Shown one piece after another: positions 26,251-34,753 of a stretch of 64,000 nt of DNA (positions are counted from its first letter, which is position 1; the number at the start of each line of letters is the position of its first letter). The stretch spans positions 124,001 to 188,000 of the IMG/VR virus record IMGVR_UViG_3300035703_000010, one strand, 5' to 3'. Below the pieces are notes generated by a model that saw nothing but the letters and a program-made list of their open reading frames with translations, was not told where the DNA came from and did no database searches. Origin of the DNA: a virus. The translations under genes and the position numbers were made by a program.

Positions 26251-26311
26251 CATTTTAGAATCTTACTGGTGCAAAATATCTTGTCTTTAGGTTACAATAT
26301 GAAAATAGGTA

Positions 26312-29005
26312 ATGACTACAAAAGTTCCTTCACGATTCGTAGGCCTTCACAGCCACTCGGGGTTTAGTACCTTTGATGGACTTGATTATCCGCAAGAACA
26401 CATCGATTACGTTCTAGAGAACGGTATGGATGCCTGGTCGTTGACTGACCATGGTCACATGAACGGATTCTGCCATGCATATCTTCATGCCGAGAAGATG
26501 AAAAAATCAGGTAAGAACTTCAAGTTCATTCCTGGCTGCGAGATGTACGTCCATCCTGATCTAAAACAATGGCAGATCGATCTCGATAAGTCGAGAGAAA
26601 AACCGATCAAGGACGAATCTATCCTCACACCCCTCGCTGCGATCGTTGACGGTAACGATGAAACGACTGACATCGGTACCGATGAAGCCGCATTGACCAT
26701 CGAAAACGAGGAGGAAACAAAATCAGGCAAGTACAACGACCCGATCAAACGTCGGCATCATCTCGTTGTCCTACCGAAAACATCAATTGGCCTACAAAGG
26801 TTATTCCATCTAGTTTCTCGAGGTTATTTGGAGGGCTTCTATAGGTTCCCACGAGTTGATTATGCGATGTTGAAGGAAGCCGCAAAGGGAGGTCATCTCA
26901 TGATTTCAACAGCATGCCTAGGTGGTGTGCTGAGCTATGACGTCTTCTCAAAGGTTCAACGCGTCAAGTTCGATGACCTATCACACAAACTTCTTGATGA
27001 TAGGAGCTTGCTTGAGTCAACCTTGCTTGAGATGGGTAACACATATGACAAATTGGTTAATGCTGTAGGACGAGACAATGTTTGCCTTGAGCTACAATTC
27101 AACAAACTTCCAGCCCAACATCTTGTTAACCGCGCAATTCTTGAATTTGCGAAGAAGAATTCATTGACTGATCGACTCGTTGTAACTTGCGATTCTCATT
27201 ATTCTCGTCCAGACAACTGGAAAGAGCGTGAGATCTACAAGAAGCTAGGATGGCTTAATTACCAAAACTTCGATCCGAACATGCTGCCGAAGTCGAAGGA
27301 CGATCTGAAGTGCGAGTTGTATCCAAAGAACGCACCTCAGGTCTGGGATTCCTACCTGTCCACGTCTGAAGACATGTCATTCTATGATGATGATGTTGTT
27401 CGTGAAGCAATCGAGCGGACTCATGACATCGTCCACAATGAAATCGGCGATATCCATCCTGATAAGGAGATGAAGCTACCATCCTACGTCATCCCTGAAG
27501 GATTCACTGAAGATAAAGCATTGGTCGATGCATGTAAGAAAGGTCTCATTTGGCGAGGGCTCGATGACAAGCCTGAGTACATCGAACGTATCAAGTATGA
27601 GCTATCGATCATCAAAGGTAAGAAGTTCTCACGCTACTTCTTGACGATGAAGGCGATCATGGATTTGGCACGAGAACATATGTTGATCGGGCCAGGTCGC
27701 GGATCTGCTGCAGGTTCTCTCGTTGCTTATGTTCTTGGTGTTACTAACCTTGACCCTATTGAATACGACTTATCATTTGAACGCTTCCTTAACCCATCTC
27801 GACAAGGCGCTCCTGATATCGATTCTGACATTGGAGATCGCGATAAACTAATCGAGCTCATGCGCGAAAACTTTGGTAATAACAATGTTATCCCAATTTC
27901 TAACTACAATACTTTTAAGTTAAAGAGCCTCATTAAAGACATCGCGCGGTTCTACAACATCCCATTTGAAGAAGTCAATGCAGCCTTAGCTCCCGTTGAA
28001 GATGACGTAAAGAAAGAGGTCTTTAAGCCAGGAGTTGATAAGAATCTTTTCGTCTTGACTTATGAAGATGCGATGAAGTATTCAAAGTCGATGCAAGACT
28101 TCGTCGCAGCGCATCCAGAGGTTGCAGAACCTATCGAGATCTTATTCAAACAAAACCGATCTCTCGGCCGACATGCGGGTGGCGTCATCGTGTCGGAGAA
28201 CGTTGCAGAGAGGATGCCTCTTATTCTTGCTCGTGGCGAACCTCAAACCCCATGGGTCGAAGGTATGCACTATAAACACCTAGAAGAGTTCGGCTGGATC
28301 AAATTCGATCTACTAGGTCTTGAAACCCTGCGCATTATCGAACGAGCTATCTACCTGATTCTGCAACGTCGAGAAGGTGTAGCAAATCCAACATTTAAGG
28401 ATGTGAAGGCTTGGTTCGACAAGCATATGGATCCTAAGAATATCGATCTCAATGATCAAAGGGTGTATGAATACGTTTATCATGAGGGACGATTTGCTGG
28501 TGTGTTCCAGTGTACGCAACCTGGTGCTCAACGATTGTTCACTAAGGCAAAGCCTCGCAGCATCATCGACATTGCAACTTTGACATCGATCTATCGTCCT
28601 GGTCCTCTAGCGGCCAATGTCGATAAGATCTATATCGGCGCCAAGAACGAACCTGATAAGATCGATTACCAGCACCCTTTGATCAAGAAGGTGCTTGAGT
28701 CTACATACGGATGTTTACATGGATCAACTGTTATTACAACTGATATTGGAGATATTACGATTGAAAAAATCGTAGAAGATCAGTTAGTCGGAACAAAATT
28801 GCCATCTTTTAACGAAGAATCTTGCGAGATTGAACAAGACGAAATTGTTGCTGCAGTTTGCACTGGCGTTCAAGAGACTCTAACGATTGAACTTGAAGAT
28901 GGAAAAACTATTCGTTTAACATCAGATCATAGAGTGTACACAACTAGAGGCTGGGTCGAGGCTGGAGATTTGACTGCAGAAGACGAAATTTTTGGAATTG
29001 AATAG
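26312..29005 (+). CDS. dnaE: DNA polymerase III alpha, N-terminal part fused to split-intein N-half
   Basis: An 897-residue protein. Residues 1-800 are the N-terminal two thirds of a bacterial replicative polymerase: a PHP domain (GLHSHSGFSTFDG, LTDHGHMNG), the palm with PGRGSAAGSLVAYVLG and catalytic D502-I-D504, and ending in LESTYG. Residue Cys801 starts intein block A (CLHGSTVITTDIGDITIEKI), with block B-like LTSDHRVYTTRGW near 887, then a stop. In intact DnaE the STYG segment continues into the motif xIxYQEQ, which here resumes in the gene at 29923. The half protein cannot be a complete polymerase by itself; trans-splicing is expected. Confidence 0.93.
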   Translation: MTTKVPSRFVGLHSHSGFSTFDGLDYPQEHIDYVLENGMDAWSLTDHGHMNGFCHAYLHAEKMKKSGKNFKFIPGCEMYVHPDLKQWQIDLDKSREKPIKDESILTPLAAIVDGNDETTDIGTDEAALTIENEEETKSGKYNDPIKRRHHLVVLPKTSIGLQRLFHLVSRGYLEGFYRFPRVDYAMLKEAAKGGHLMISTACLGGVLSYDVFSKVQRVKFDDLSHKLLDDRSLLESTLLEMGNTYDKLVNAVGRDNVCLELQFNKLPAQHLVNRAILEFAKKNSLTDRLVVTCDSHYSRPDNWKEREIYKKLGWLNYQNFDPNMLPKSKDDLKCELYPKNAPQVWDSYLSTSEDMSFYDDDVVREAIERTHDIVHNEIGDIHPDKEMKLPSYVIPEGFTEDKALVDACKKGLIWRGLDDKPEYIERIKYELSIIKGKKFSRYFLTMKAIMDLAREHMLIGPGRGSAAGSLVAYVLGVTNLDPIEYDLSFERFLNPSRQGAPDIDSDIGDRDKLIELMRENFGNNNVIPISNYNTFKLKSLIKDIARFYNIPFEEVNAALAPVEDDVKKEVFKPGVDKNLFVLTYEDAMKYSKSMQDFVAAHPEVAEPIEILFKQNRSLGRHAGGVIVSENVAERMPLILARGEPQTPWVEGMHYKHLEEFGWIKFDLLGLETLRIIERAIYLILQRREGVANPTFKDVKAWFDKHMDPKNIDLNDQRVYEYVYHEGRFAGVFQCTQPGAQRLFTKAKPRSIIDIATLTSIYRPGPLAANVDKIYIGAKNEPDKIDYQHPLIKKVLESTYGCLHGSTVITTDIGDITIEKIVEDQLVGTKLPSFNEESCEIEQDEIVAAVCTGVQETLTIELEDGKTIRLTSDHRVYTTRGWVEAGDLTAEDEIFGIE
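28712..29002 (+). other. Split intein, N-terminal half (IntN)
   Basis: Encodes 97 residues from the nucleophile Cys1 to the stop. Blocks A and B are visible; the block B region has TxxH-like TSDHRVY. It ends without a linker or endonuclease domain, as in naturally split inteins. Confidence 0.9.
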
Positions 29006-29048
29006 ACATATGGGTATATTTATCTTCCAAGAAAGAGGCTCTTGGAAG

Positions 29049-29954
29049 ATGAGAACTTGTGAATGTTGTGATAAAAAATTTGTTTATACAGGACCAAAAG
29101 GAAAAAATTATCCCGCAAAGACTTGCAGCGCAGAATGTTATAAGATATTAAGATCAAAAAAAATATCTCAATCAAACATCGATAGAAGGATACACGAAAA
29201 AGTAGAAAAGATTTGCGAAATTTGTGGTACGATAATCATAACAAATGATACAGAGAACCAACGCATAACTTGCTCTAAGAAATGTCATTCTAAGAGATTA
29301 TCGAAATTATACGCAGGAAGAAAAATAACTGAAGAGTGGCGACAAAATCAGAATAAGTCAAAGACTAAAGACAAAATTGTAAAGCATGGAGATTTTTCAT
29401 GTGATAAATGTCAAAAACATTTTGATACCAACACTTCGCTTAGATCTCATAGATCATATTGTACTCCTGGAAATGAAGGTCATATTTGTTGCGAAATATG
29501 CAATAAGAGTTTTTCTACGCGAGGGTACAAGATCCATTTTAAGAGTCATGATTTAATATGGAGATCGAAGACTACAAGTTCTCTTCAAAAATCTCTACTA
29601 ACAAGAACGAAATGTCAGACTACCTCTAAATCAGAGTTAGAATTTTTTGAAAAATTAAAGTCTTTGTTGGGTGATGATGTTGTACACAAGTTTAAAATTG
29701 AAGGAATTACTCATGAATATGATTTTTTTGTTCCTTCAAAAAATGTTATCATAGAGTTTGATGGTGATTATTGGCATGGCAATAAGAAGCTATACGAGTT
29801 ATCTTCTAGAATGAAACGTCAATATCAGATTGATAAAGTGTGGAATGAAAAAGCAATAGCTGCTGGGTATAGAATAATAAGAGTTTGGGCATCAGAGTCA
29901 AAAGATTTTAAGTTGGAAAATTATGTTAACACCCTTGAAAATAAAGTCGATTAA
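29049..29954 (+). CDS. Vsr-like homing endonuclease with zinc-finger motifs, between intein halves
   Basis: About 301 residues. The ATG at 29049 follows AAAGAGG (29032-29038). The N-terminal half has four Cys-pair zinc modules (CECCDKKF, ICEICG, SCDKCQKHF with a C2H2-like end, ICCEICNKSF). The C-terminal domain (about 190-301) has ITHEYDFFVPSKNVIIEFDGDYWHGN and RIIRVWASE, the catalytic pattern of the Vsr-like PD-(D/E)XK fold used by EDxHD homing endonucleases of fractured genes. It should cut intein-less dnaE alleles to spread the cassette. An ATG at 28992 inside the IntN end is the alternative start. Confidence 0.88.
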   Translation: MRTCECCDKKFVYTGPKGKNYPAKTCSAECYKILRSKKISQSNIDRRIHEKVEKICEICGTIIITNDTENQRITCSKKCHSKRLSKLYAGRKITEEWRQNQNKSKTKDKIVKHGDFSCDKCQKHFDTNTSLRSHRSYCTPGNEGHICCEICNKSFSTRGYKIHFKSHDLIWRSKTTSSLQKSLLTRTKCQTTSKSELEFFEKLKSLLGDDVVHKFKIEGITHEYDFFVPSKNVIIEFDGDYWHGNKKLYELSSRMKRQYQIDKVWNEKAIAAGYRIIRVWASESKDFKLENYVNTLENKVD

Positions 29955-30036
29955 ACGTGACGTACCTGCAAAAGTTTATGATATTCAAACCAAGAAAAAT
30001 CATAACTTCATTGCAAATGGCTTCTTAGTTCATAAT
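29923..30036 (+). other. Split intein, C-terminal half (IntC)
   Basis: Encodes up to 38 residues. Block F (VYDIQTKKNHNFIANG) and block G (FLVHN followed by Cys+1) are complete, so the residues needed for splicing are present. Confidence 0.9.
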
Positions 30037-31206
30037 TGCATAATTTTTCAAGAGCAAACTATGAAGTTATGTTCTGTCGTTGCTGGGTTCCCGGAGGCTG
30101 AAACTGACACGATTCGTAGAAACATCATGAAGCGTTCTGCGTCTAAAAAGGATGCAGCTGCTGCAGACGCGAAGAAGGCAAAAGAAGACTTCGTCGCCGG
30201 AGCGATGAAGAACGGTGTGCCTGAAAAGGTGGCTGATGAACTATACGAGAAGATTCTCTTCTTCTCTGGCTACGGCTTTAACGCTTCTCACGCAGTGTCT
30301 TACGCAATTGATTCATATTACTGTGCCTGGCTTCTCACCTACTTTGAGGAGGAATGGCTATGCGCTTACCTCGAGTCGATGTCAGGAAATGATGAAAAGC
30401 GTGCTAAGGCATTCTCTGAAGTCAAGGCATTAGGTTACAAGATCGTCAACATCGACATCAACTATGCAACGAAGAGCTGGACGATCCTGGATGGTAAACG
30501 ATTCATGCCTAGCTTCCTTTCATGTAAGGGTGTAGGGGAATCCGCAGTAGAAGAAATCATGGAAAATCGTCCGTATAAATCAGTGGAAGATATGTTATGG
30601 AATGAGGATGGGTCATGGAGGCATTCCAAGTTCAATAAACGTGCCTTGGAGGCCCTCATTGCAATTAAGGCATTTGATTCTCTTGATTGTATCGGTCATG
30701 ATAGGACTTTCACCGGATACAAACACATGAGTGAGATCTTGATCAACAGAAACGGCGATATCAAGAAACATACAAAGAAGAATCCGACTGCAGGAATCGA
30801 AGCATTCCGTGAAGCTTTGATCGATACGAAGAACATGGATGAATGGTCCAGATCAGAATTGGTAGATAACAGCATAAAGTATCTCGGTTCATTCAACGCT
30901 GCGATGCTGATGCCAGAAGAGATCTTACAAAAGCTTGAGAGCAGAGGAGTCAAGTCTGTTGATGATTTATCTGAAAGCGACATCTATTGGTTTATCGTTT
31001 CTGATACAAAGCCTAAGAAAACGAAGACAGGAAAAAACTATTTGTTGTTAACGATTACTGGGCTTGGAGGACAAAACCATAGGTTGTTCTGTTGGGGATG
31101 GAATGGCGAAACAGAAATTCCCAAGTACAGCGTTTGCCTTTCAGAAATCACCGTAGATGGCTACGGTAATAAAACTTTCATGAGTAAGATTAAAGTCCTT
31201 GATTGA
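29923..31206 (+). CDS. dnaE: Split-intein C-half fused to C-terminal part of DNA polymerase III alpha
   Basis: A 427-residue protein. Residues 1-38 are IntC: KVYDIQTKKNHNFIANGFLVHN (blocks F and G), ending His-Asn before Cys39 (+1). Then the extein resumes with CIIFQEQTMKLCSVVAGFP, GYGFNASHAVSYA and further fingers/OB-fold regions up to the end. The start may be ATG 29923 or TTG 29935; both overlap the endonuclease gene end. Spliced to residues 1-800 of the upstream product, this gives about 1189 residues, a normal alpha-subunit length. Confidence 0.92.
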   Translation: MLTPLKIKSIKRDVPAKVYDIQTKKNHNFIANGFLVHNCIIFQEQTMKLCSVVAGFPEAETDTIRRNIMKRSASKKDAAAADAKKAKEDFVAGAMKNGVPEKVADELYEKILFFSGYGFNASHAVSYAIDSYYCAWLLTYFEEEWLCAYLESMSGNDEKRAKAFSEVKALGYKIVNIDINYATKSWTILDGKRFMPSFLSCKGVGESAVEEIMENRPYKSVEDMLWNEDGSWRHSKFNKRALEALIAIKAFDSLDCIGHDRTFTGYKHMSEILINRNGDIKKHTKKNPTAGIEAFREALIDTKNMDEWSRSELVDNSIKYLGSFNAAMLMPEEILQKLESRGVKSVDDLSESDIYWFIVSDTKPKKTKTGKNYLLLTITGLGGQNHRLFCWGWNGETEIPKYSVCLSEITVDGYGNKTFMSKIKVLD

Positions 31207-31217
31207 AGAGGTATAAT

Positions 31218-31739
31218 ATGGGAATGGTTATTTTATTTGACGGGCCTGACAAGGTCGGTAAAACTGAAATGGTCAAAGAACTTTCTAAAAGGCTAAACGT
31301 TCCTTCGTTTAAGAATGAATCTGAATGGAAAGCTTTTTCTGATGATCCTGATTATTTCGTTAACGCTTTAAGATACGGTGATCCATACTTTTATAATTTT
31401 CTAAAATCTACAGGGACATCAGTCATTCTAGATAGATCATATCCTTCAGAATGGGTGTACTCTAAAGTTTACGGAAGAAAGACTGATCAAGAAGCGTTGA
31501 GGCATATCGACTCTTTGGCTGCATCGTTTGGAGTAAAGATTATTGTTCCATATCGTACTTCTTACGATGGATTGCATGATGATATGCATGACATAGATTC
31601 TGAACAAATGAAAAAGATTTCAGACGTTTATATCGAGTTTATTGAATGGACGAAGTGTAATGTCCTACGTCTGTGTGTAGATTCAGAAGACCTTGATTGG
31701 GAAATGAAAACCATTCTAAAATTTATTGGGAAAAATTGA
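31218..31739 (+). CDS. P-loop deoxynucleoside monophosphate kinase-like protein
   Basis: A 173-residue protein. Walker A is DGPDKVGKTE at the N-terminus and SVILDRSYPSEWVYSKVYG matches the TMP-kinase-type DR motif. AGAGG (31207-31211) precedes the ATG at 31218. It is the second dNMP kinase-like gene of the window. Next to sugar genes and near the ThyA-family enzyme it could be the kinase for an unusual nucleotide, but this is inference. Confidence 0.75.
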   Translation: MGMVILFDGPDKVGKTEMVKELSKRLNVPSFKNESEWKAFSDDPDYFVNALRYGDPYFYNFLKSTGTSVILDRSYPSEWVYSKVYGRKTDQEALRHIDSLAASFGVKIIVPYRTSYDGLHDDMHDIDSEQMKKISDVYIEFIEWTKCNVLRLCVDSEDLDWEMKTILKFIGKN

Positions 31740-31743
31740 TATT

Positions 31744-32769
31744 ATGAAACTAGGAATCAGTTATTGGGGATTTTGTGAGCCATTTGAAGCATCTAAAGAG
31801 GCAAAGACTCCTGATGGTCATCGTTACGGTCGGCCTATCATGGTAGATGCCTTACTTAATCAAGGGCATGAAGTGTATGCGCTGCAGGAAAGAAGAGAAT
31901 CTACTCCATATCCTGGAATCACATATGACATGGGATTTCCTGATATTGACGTTCTATTTGTAGAATGGCGTTGGAAGACATACAAGAATTCTGGACCAAA
32001 CAAGTTTGAAAAAGATTTGGACAGACAGTTTGAACTATTGACTCATTATCATGGAAAGATTCCTGTCGTTATTTGGGATTGTGATTATAAAGTCACACAC
32101 TTAGATGAAATGATGTGGCCTGAAGCGATTATCGCAGATCCAGCTTTTGAGCCCAGGTATCTTACAAGAAAACGAGAAAGAATAATGTTCTGGACGGATT
32201 GGAAAAAGCTTCTTCCAGCTGTTTCTACATCATTTGAATATGGGTATGTAGGAAATAACTATGAGCGTCCTCAAGCTTTTGAAAAGTATTATTCTTTTCC
32301 GTCGTCGACTCTTCGCAATTATGGAATTCAAACGACAGTTCATGGAAATTGGTTGGAAGTTTCACCAGAAAGAGAATCTCCGAAAGTATTGATTTCTTCT
32401 CACCCTAGTATTTCATTTGCTCAAAGATTGAATTTCTATGAATCGATGAAGAGATTAAACTCATTTATTTGTACGACACATATTACAAAACCAGAATATG
32501 CTCAAAGAGGTTTTGCTTCTCCTAGATATGTTGAGAATATCGTTTCGAACGTGCCAGCTTTGGTTCCAAAAGAATTTTTGAAGTCGAATCTATTAGGGAA
32601 AGACTGGGCAGTTGAAGGTGGAGATTCTGTCATTGAAAAAGTCAAATTAATTTTTTCAATGAATTTAGAAGAAAGAAATTCGTTAATTTTAGAACAGGAA
32701 AATAATTTAAAATCTAGCGGTGTATTTTCAGTAAGTAATGTTGTAGATTTTCTTGAGTCGGTTAAGTGA
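31744..32769 (+). CDS. GT-B-type glycosyltransferase-like protein
   Basis: A 341-residue protein. It has a Rossmann-like N-terminal half (KLGISYWGFCEPFE, ALLNQGHEVYALQ, IDVLFVEWRW) and a C-terminal half with ISFAQRLNFYESMKRLNSF and a segment on FASPRYVENI, resembling glycosyltransferases of the CgeB/GT4 type that end in a conserved His/Arg/Glu region. It lies immediately before a sugar epimerase gene. It may glycosylate DNA, a virion protein or a host surface. The call rests on fold-like pattern, not on a decisive motif. Confidence 0.5.
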   Translation: MKLGISYWGFCEPFEASKEAKTPDGHRYGRPIMVDALLNQGHEVYALQERRESTPYPGITYDMGFPDIDVLFVEWRWKTYKNSGPNKFEKDLDRQFELLTHYHGKIPVVIWDCDYKVTHLDEMMWPEAIIADPAFEPRYLTRKRERIMFWTDWKKLLPAVSTSFEYGYVGNNYERPQAFEKYYSFPSSTLRNYGIQTTVHGNWLEVSPERESPKVLISSHPSISFAQRLNFYESMKRLNSFICTTHITKPEYAQRGFASPRYVENIVSNVPALVPKEFLKSNLLGKDWAVEGGDSVIEKVKLIFSMNLEERNSLILEQENNLKSSGVFSVSNVVDFLESVK

Positions 32770-32776
32770 GGAAAAA

Positions 32777-33772
32777 ATGAAAGTATTAATTACAGGTATT
32801 GCTGGTCTTCTTGGTGCAAACTTTTCTCGTTATTTGCTTGATAAAGGCTATAAAGTAGTTGGAATCGATGATTTAAGCGGCGGGTATGAAGATTCAGTAC
32901 CAAAGGATGCTACTTTTTATAAGCTTGACTTGACCGACCAAAAGAAGGTTGACGAGATTTTTAACGCAGAAAAGCCTGATTACGTTTTTCATTTTGCAGC
33001 ATATGCAGCTGAAGGTCTTAGTCCATTCATAAGAAATTACAATTACACAAATAATGTATTAGCTTCAACCAATGTAATCAACGCTTGCGTAAATCATGAT
33101 GTAAAGAAAATCATCTTTACGTCGTCAATGGCTGTTTATGGAGTAGGAAATCCTCCATTTACCGAAGAGCAACTACCAACGCCTGAAGATCCATATGGTA
33201 TTGCAAAATATGCAGTTGAAATGGATCTGAAGTTGGCTCATGAAATGTTTGGTCTTCGATACAGCATTGTTCGACCGCACAATGTAGTTGGAATCTACCA
33301 GAACATTTGGGATCGTTATCGCAACGTAATTGGAATTTGGATTCGAAAAGCAATGAATGGCGAACCACTTTCGATTTTTGGAGATGGTACACAAGTTCGA
33401 GCATTTTCAGACATTAAGTTTTATTTGGAACCATTTGAAAAATTAATGGATTCTTACGATGGAGAAATCTTCAACATCGGTGCTGACAAACATTACACAA
33501 TTAATGAAGCTGCAGACACAGTAATCGGCGTTGCAAAAGAGCTAGGAATTAACGCAACTAAAGTTCATCTAGAAAAGAGGAATGAAGTTCATACAGCATA
33601 TTGTGATCATACTAAGGCTCATAAGCTCTTGTCTTTTGAGGACAAAACAGATTTGCGAGAAACCGTTATGAAGATGTTTAAGTGGGCCATGGAACAGCCA
33701 AATCGTCCTACAAAGAGCATGAACTATGAAATTGAAAAGAACATGTATTCTTTTTGGAAGAACACAAAATGA
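32777..33772 (+). CDS. NAD-dependent nucleotide-sugar epimerase/dehydratase
   Basis: A 331-residue extended SDR protein. It shows the glycine motif TGIAGLLGAN, VVGIDDLSGG, FHFAAYAAEG, the catalytic SSMAVYG with Ser, and YGIAKYAVE with the YxxxK pair. This fits UDP-glucose/UDP-galactose 4-epimerase-type enzymes. GAGG at 32767-32771 selects the ATG at 32777. A second SDR of the same class is encoded at 35515. Confidence 0.88.
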   Translation: MKVLITGIAGLLGANFSRYLLDKGYKVVGIDDLSGGYEDSVPKDATFYKLDLTDQKKVDEIFNAEKPDYVFHFAAYAAEGLSPFIRNYNYTNNVLASTNVINACVNHDVKKIIFTSSMAVYGVGNPPFTEEQLPTPEDPYGIAKYAVEMDLKLAHEMFGLRYSIVRPHNVVGIYQNIWDRYRNVIGIWIRKAMNGEPLSIFGDGTQVRAFSDIKFYLEPFEKLMDSYDGEIFNIGADKHYTINEAADTVIGVAKELGINATKVHLEKRNEVHTAYCDHTKAHKLLSFEDKTDLRETVMKMFKWAMEQPNRPTKSMNYEIEKNMYSFWKNTK

Positions 33773-34548
33773 TCACGAATTTATCTTTTCCTGAAAATTT
33801 AAAAGATAGAGAGAAATTTATTTTTGATCAAGTTTTGTTAGGAAACTTTGATGCTTCATGGGTTCCTTTAACCTATGATATTTCTGGTAAAAAAGTTATT
33901 TTGAACGTTATGTCAGACGCGCTAAAAGTTGGAGGAATTAGAGTAAACGTCTCTGCGTTCCTCCAACAACAGCTAGCAGATGTTTTTGATGCTTCTTTGT
34001 TAACTGCGTTAGTTGCAGATTTGATGTACGTTCACGCGTCGAATATCCTAAATCCAGTTCCACAACCGATATCATCAACAGTGTCTTCTATGATATCTCA
34101 TGATGATAAAGTGACTAAACAATTGAAGTCTTATAATGGCGGAATAGTTTCTACAGTGGGAAAACATTGGATTTTAGATAAAAAAATAGATCAGCAACCT
34201 AGTAAAGCTTGCAATTATGGATGGCATTTTACAGGATCTAATTTTCAAGGAATTAATGGATTTCCTTCTACAACATTACAAAAAACGTTAGATGGTAAAC
34301 CAATCAAAGTGATTCAGCCGAATGCTACTGCTCATGATGCAAAGCATTCTGATTATTCACAAATTTGTCAATTGGTTTCTCAACAATGTTGGATTAATGG
34401 AGTAGAACATAGATTTTCTGATCTATTGCAAGATTCTTCATTGTGTAATTTGGTCAACCACAATGGTACATTAAAAAATACTAGACAACCTGGAGTTCAA
34501 AAGATTTCTGGCCAAGTTGTGTTATTTCCAACAACAATTTCACCTTGA
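33769..34548 (+). CDS. Conserved protein with NYGWH and HxxxHxDYSQ motifs, function unknown
   Basis: A 259-residue protein coupled to the epimerase (ATGA overlap). The C-terminal half shows GGIVSTVGKHWIL, CNYGWHF, VIQPNATAHDAKHSDYSQ and TRQPGVQ. I recall a similar Gly-Trp-His ... Gln-Pro ... His ... Asp-Tyr-Ser pattern in uncharacterised bacterial secreted proteins; the His/Asp cluster could be a metal or catalytic site. No signal peptide is evident. Confidence 0.5.
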   Translation: MITNLSFPENLKDREKFIFDQVLLGNFDASWVPLTYDISGKKVILNVMSDALKVGGIRVNVSAFLQQQLADVFDASLLTALVADLMYVHASNILNPVPQPISSTVSSMISHDDKVTKQLKSYNGGIVSTVGKHWILDKKIDQQPSKACNYGWHFTGSNFQGINGFPSTTLQKTLDGKPIKVIQPNATAHDAKHSDYSQICQLVSQQCWINGVEHRFSDLLQDSSLCNLVNHNGTLKNTRQPGVQKISGQVVLFPTTISP

Positions 34549-34555
34549 GGATATT

Positions 34556-34753
34556 ATGCCAACTTATGAATATCAATGCGAATCTTGTTCATTTTTTATG
34601 GAAAAAGTTCAATCAATAAAGGATGATCCTCTATCTGATTGTCCTCATTGTAATAAAAACTGCTTAAAACGCTTGATTTCAGTAGGAGGAGGATTTACTT
34701 TAAAGGGTGGAGGTTGGTACAAGGATCTTTATTCTTCTACTCCTTCGAAGTAG
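34556..34753 (+). CDS. FmdB-like small zinc ribbon protein
   Basis: A 65-residue protein: MPTYEYQCESCSFFME followed by CPHCNK, the four-Cys zinc ribbon of the FmdB/CxxC-CxxC regulatory protein family, then a Gly-rich end (GGGFTLKGGGWYKD). It may bind nucleic acid. Its 3' end overlaps the converging minus-strand gene by 17 bases. Confidence 0.8.
   Translation: MPTYEYQCESCSFFMEKVQSIKDDPLSDCPHCNKNCLKRLISVGGGFTLKGGGWYKDLYSSTPSK

Larger units (their letters stand above)
28712..30036 (+). mobile_element. Inserted intein plus endonuclease cassette in dnaE
   Basis: From Cys1 to the last intein residue (Asn before Cys+1), 1325 bases separate the two halves of dnaE. The cassette holds IntN, a free-standing Vsr-like endonuclease gene and IntC. 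It is visibly AT-richer than its host gene: 18 of 60 bases are G/C at 29161-29220, against 31 of 60 at 27301-27360. This matches the published fractured-gene arrangement (split intein plus Vsr-like homing endonuclease). Confidence 0.85.

Noticed and set aside
28712-30036. dnaE broken by frameshift or pseudogenised by insertion
   Set aside because: Both halves keep intact splicing motifs (Cys1, HN, Cys+1) and intact extein domains, which argues for a working split intein rather than decay.
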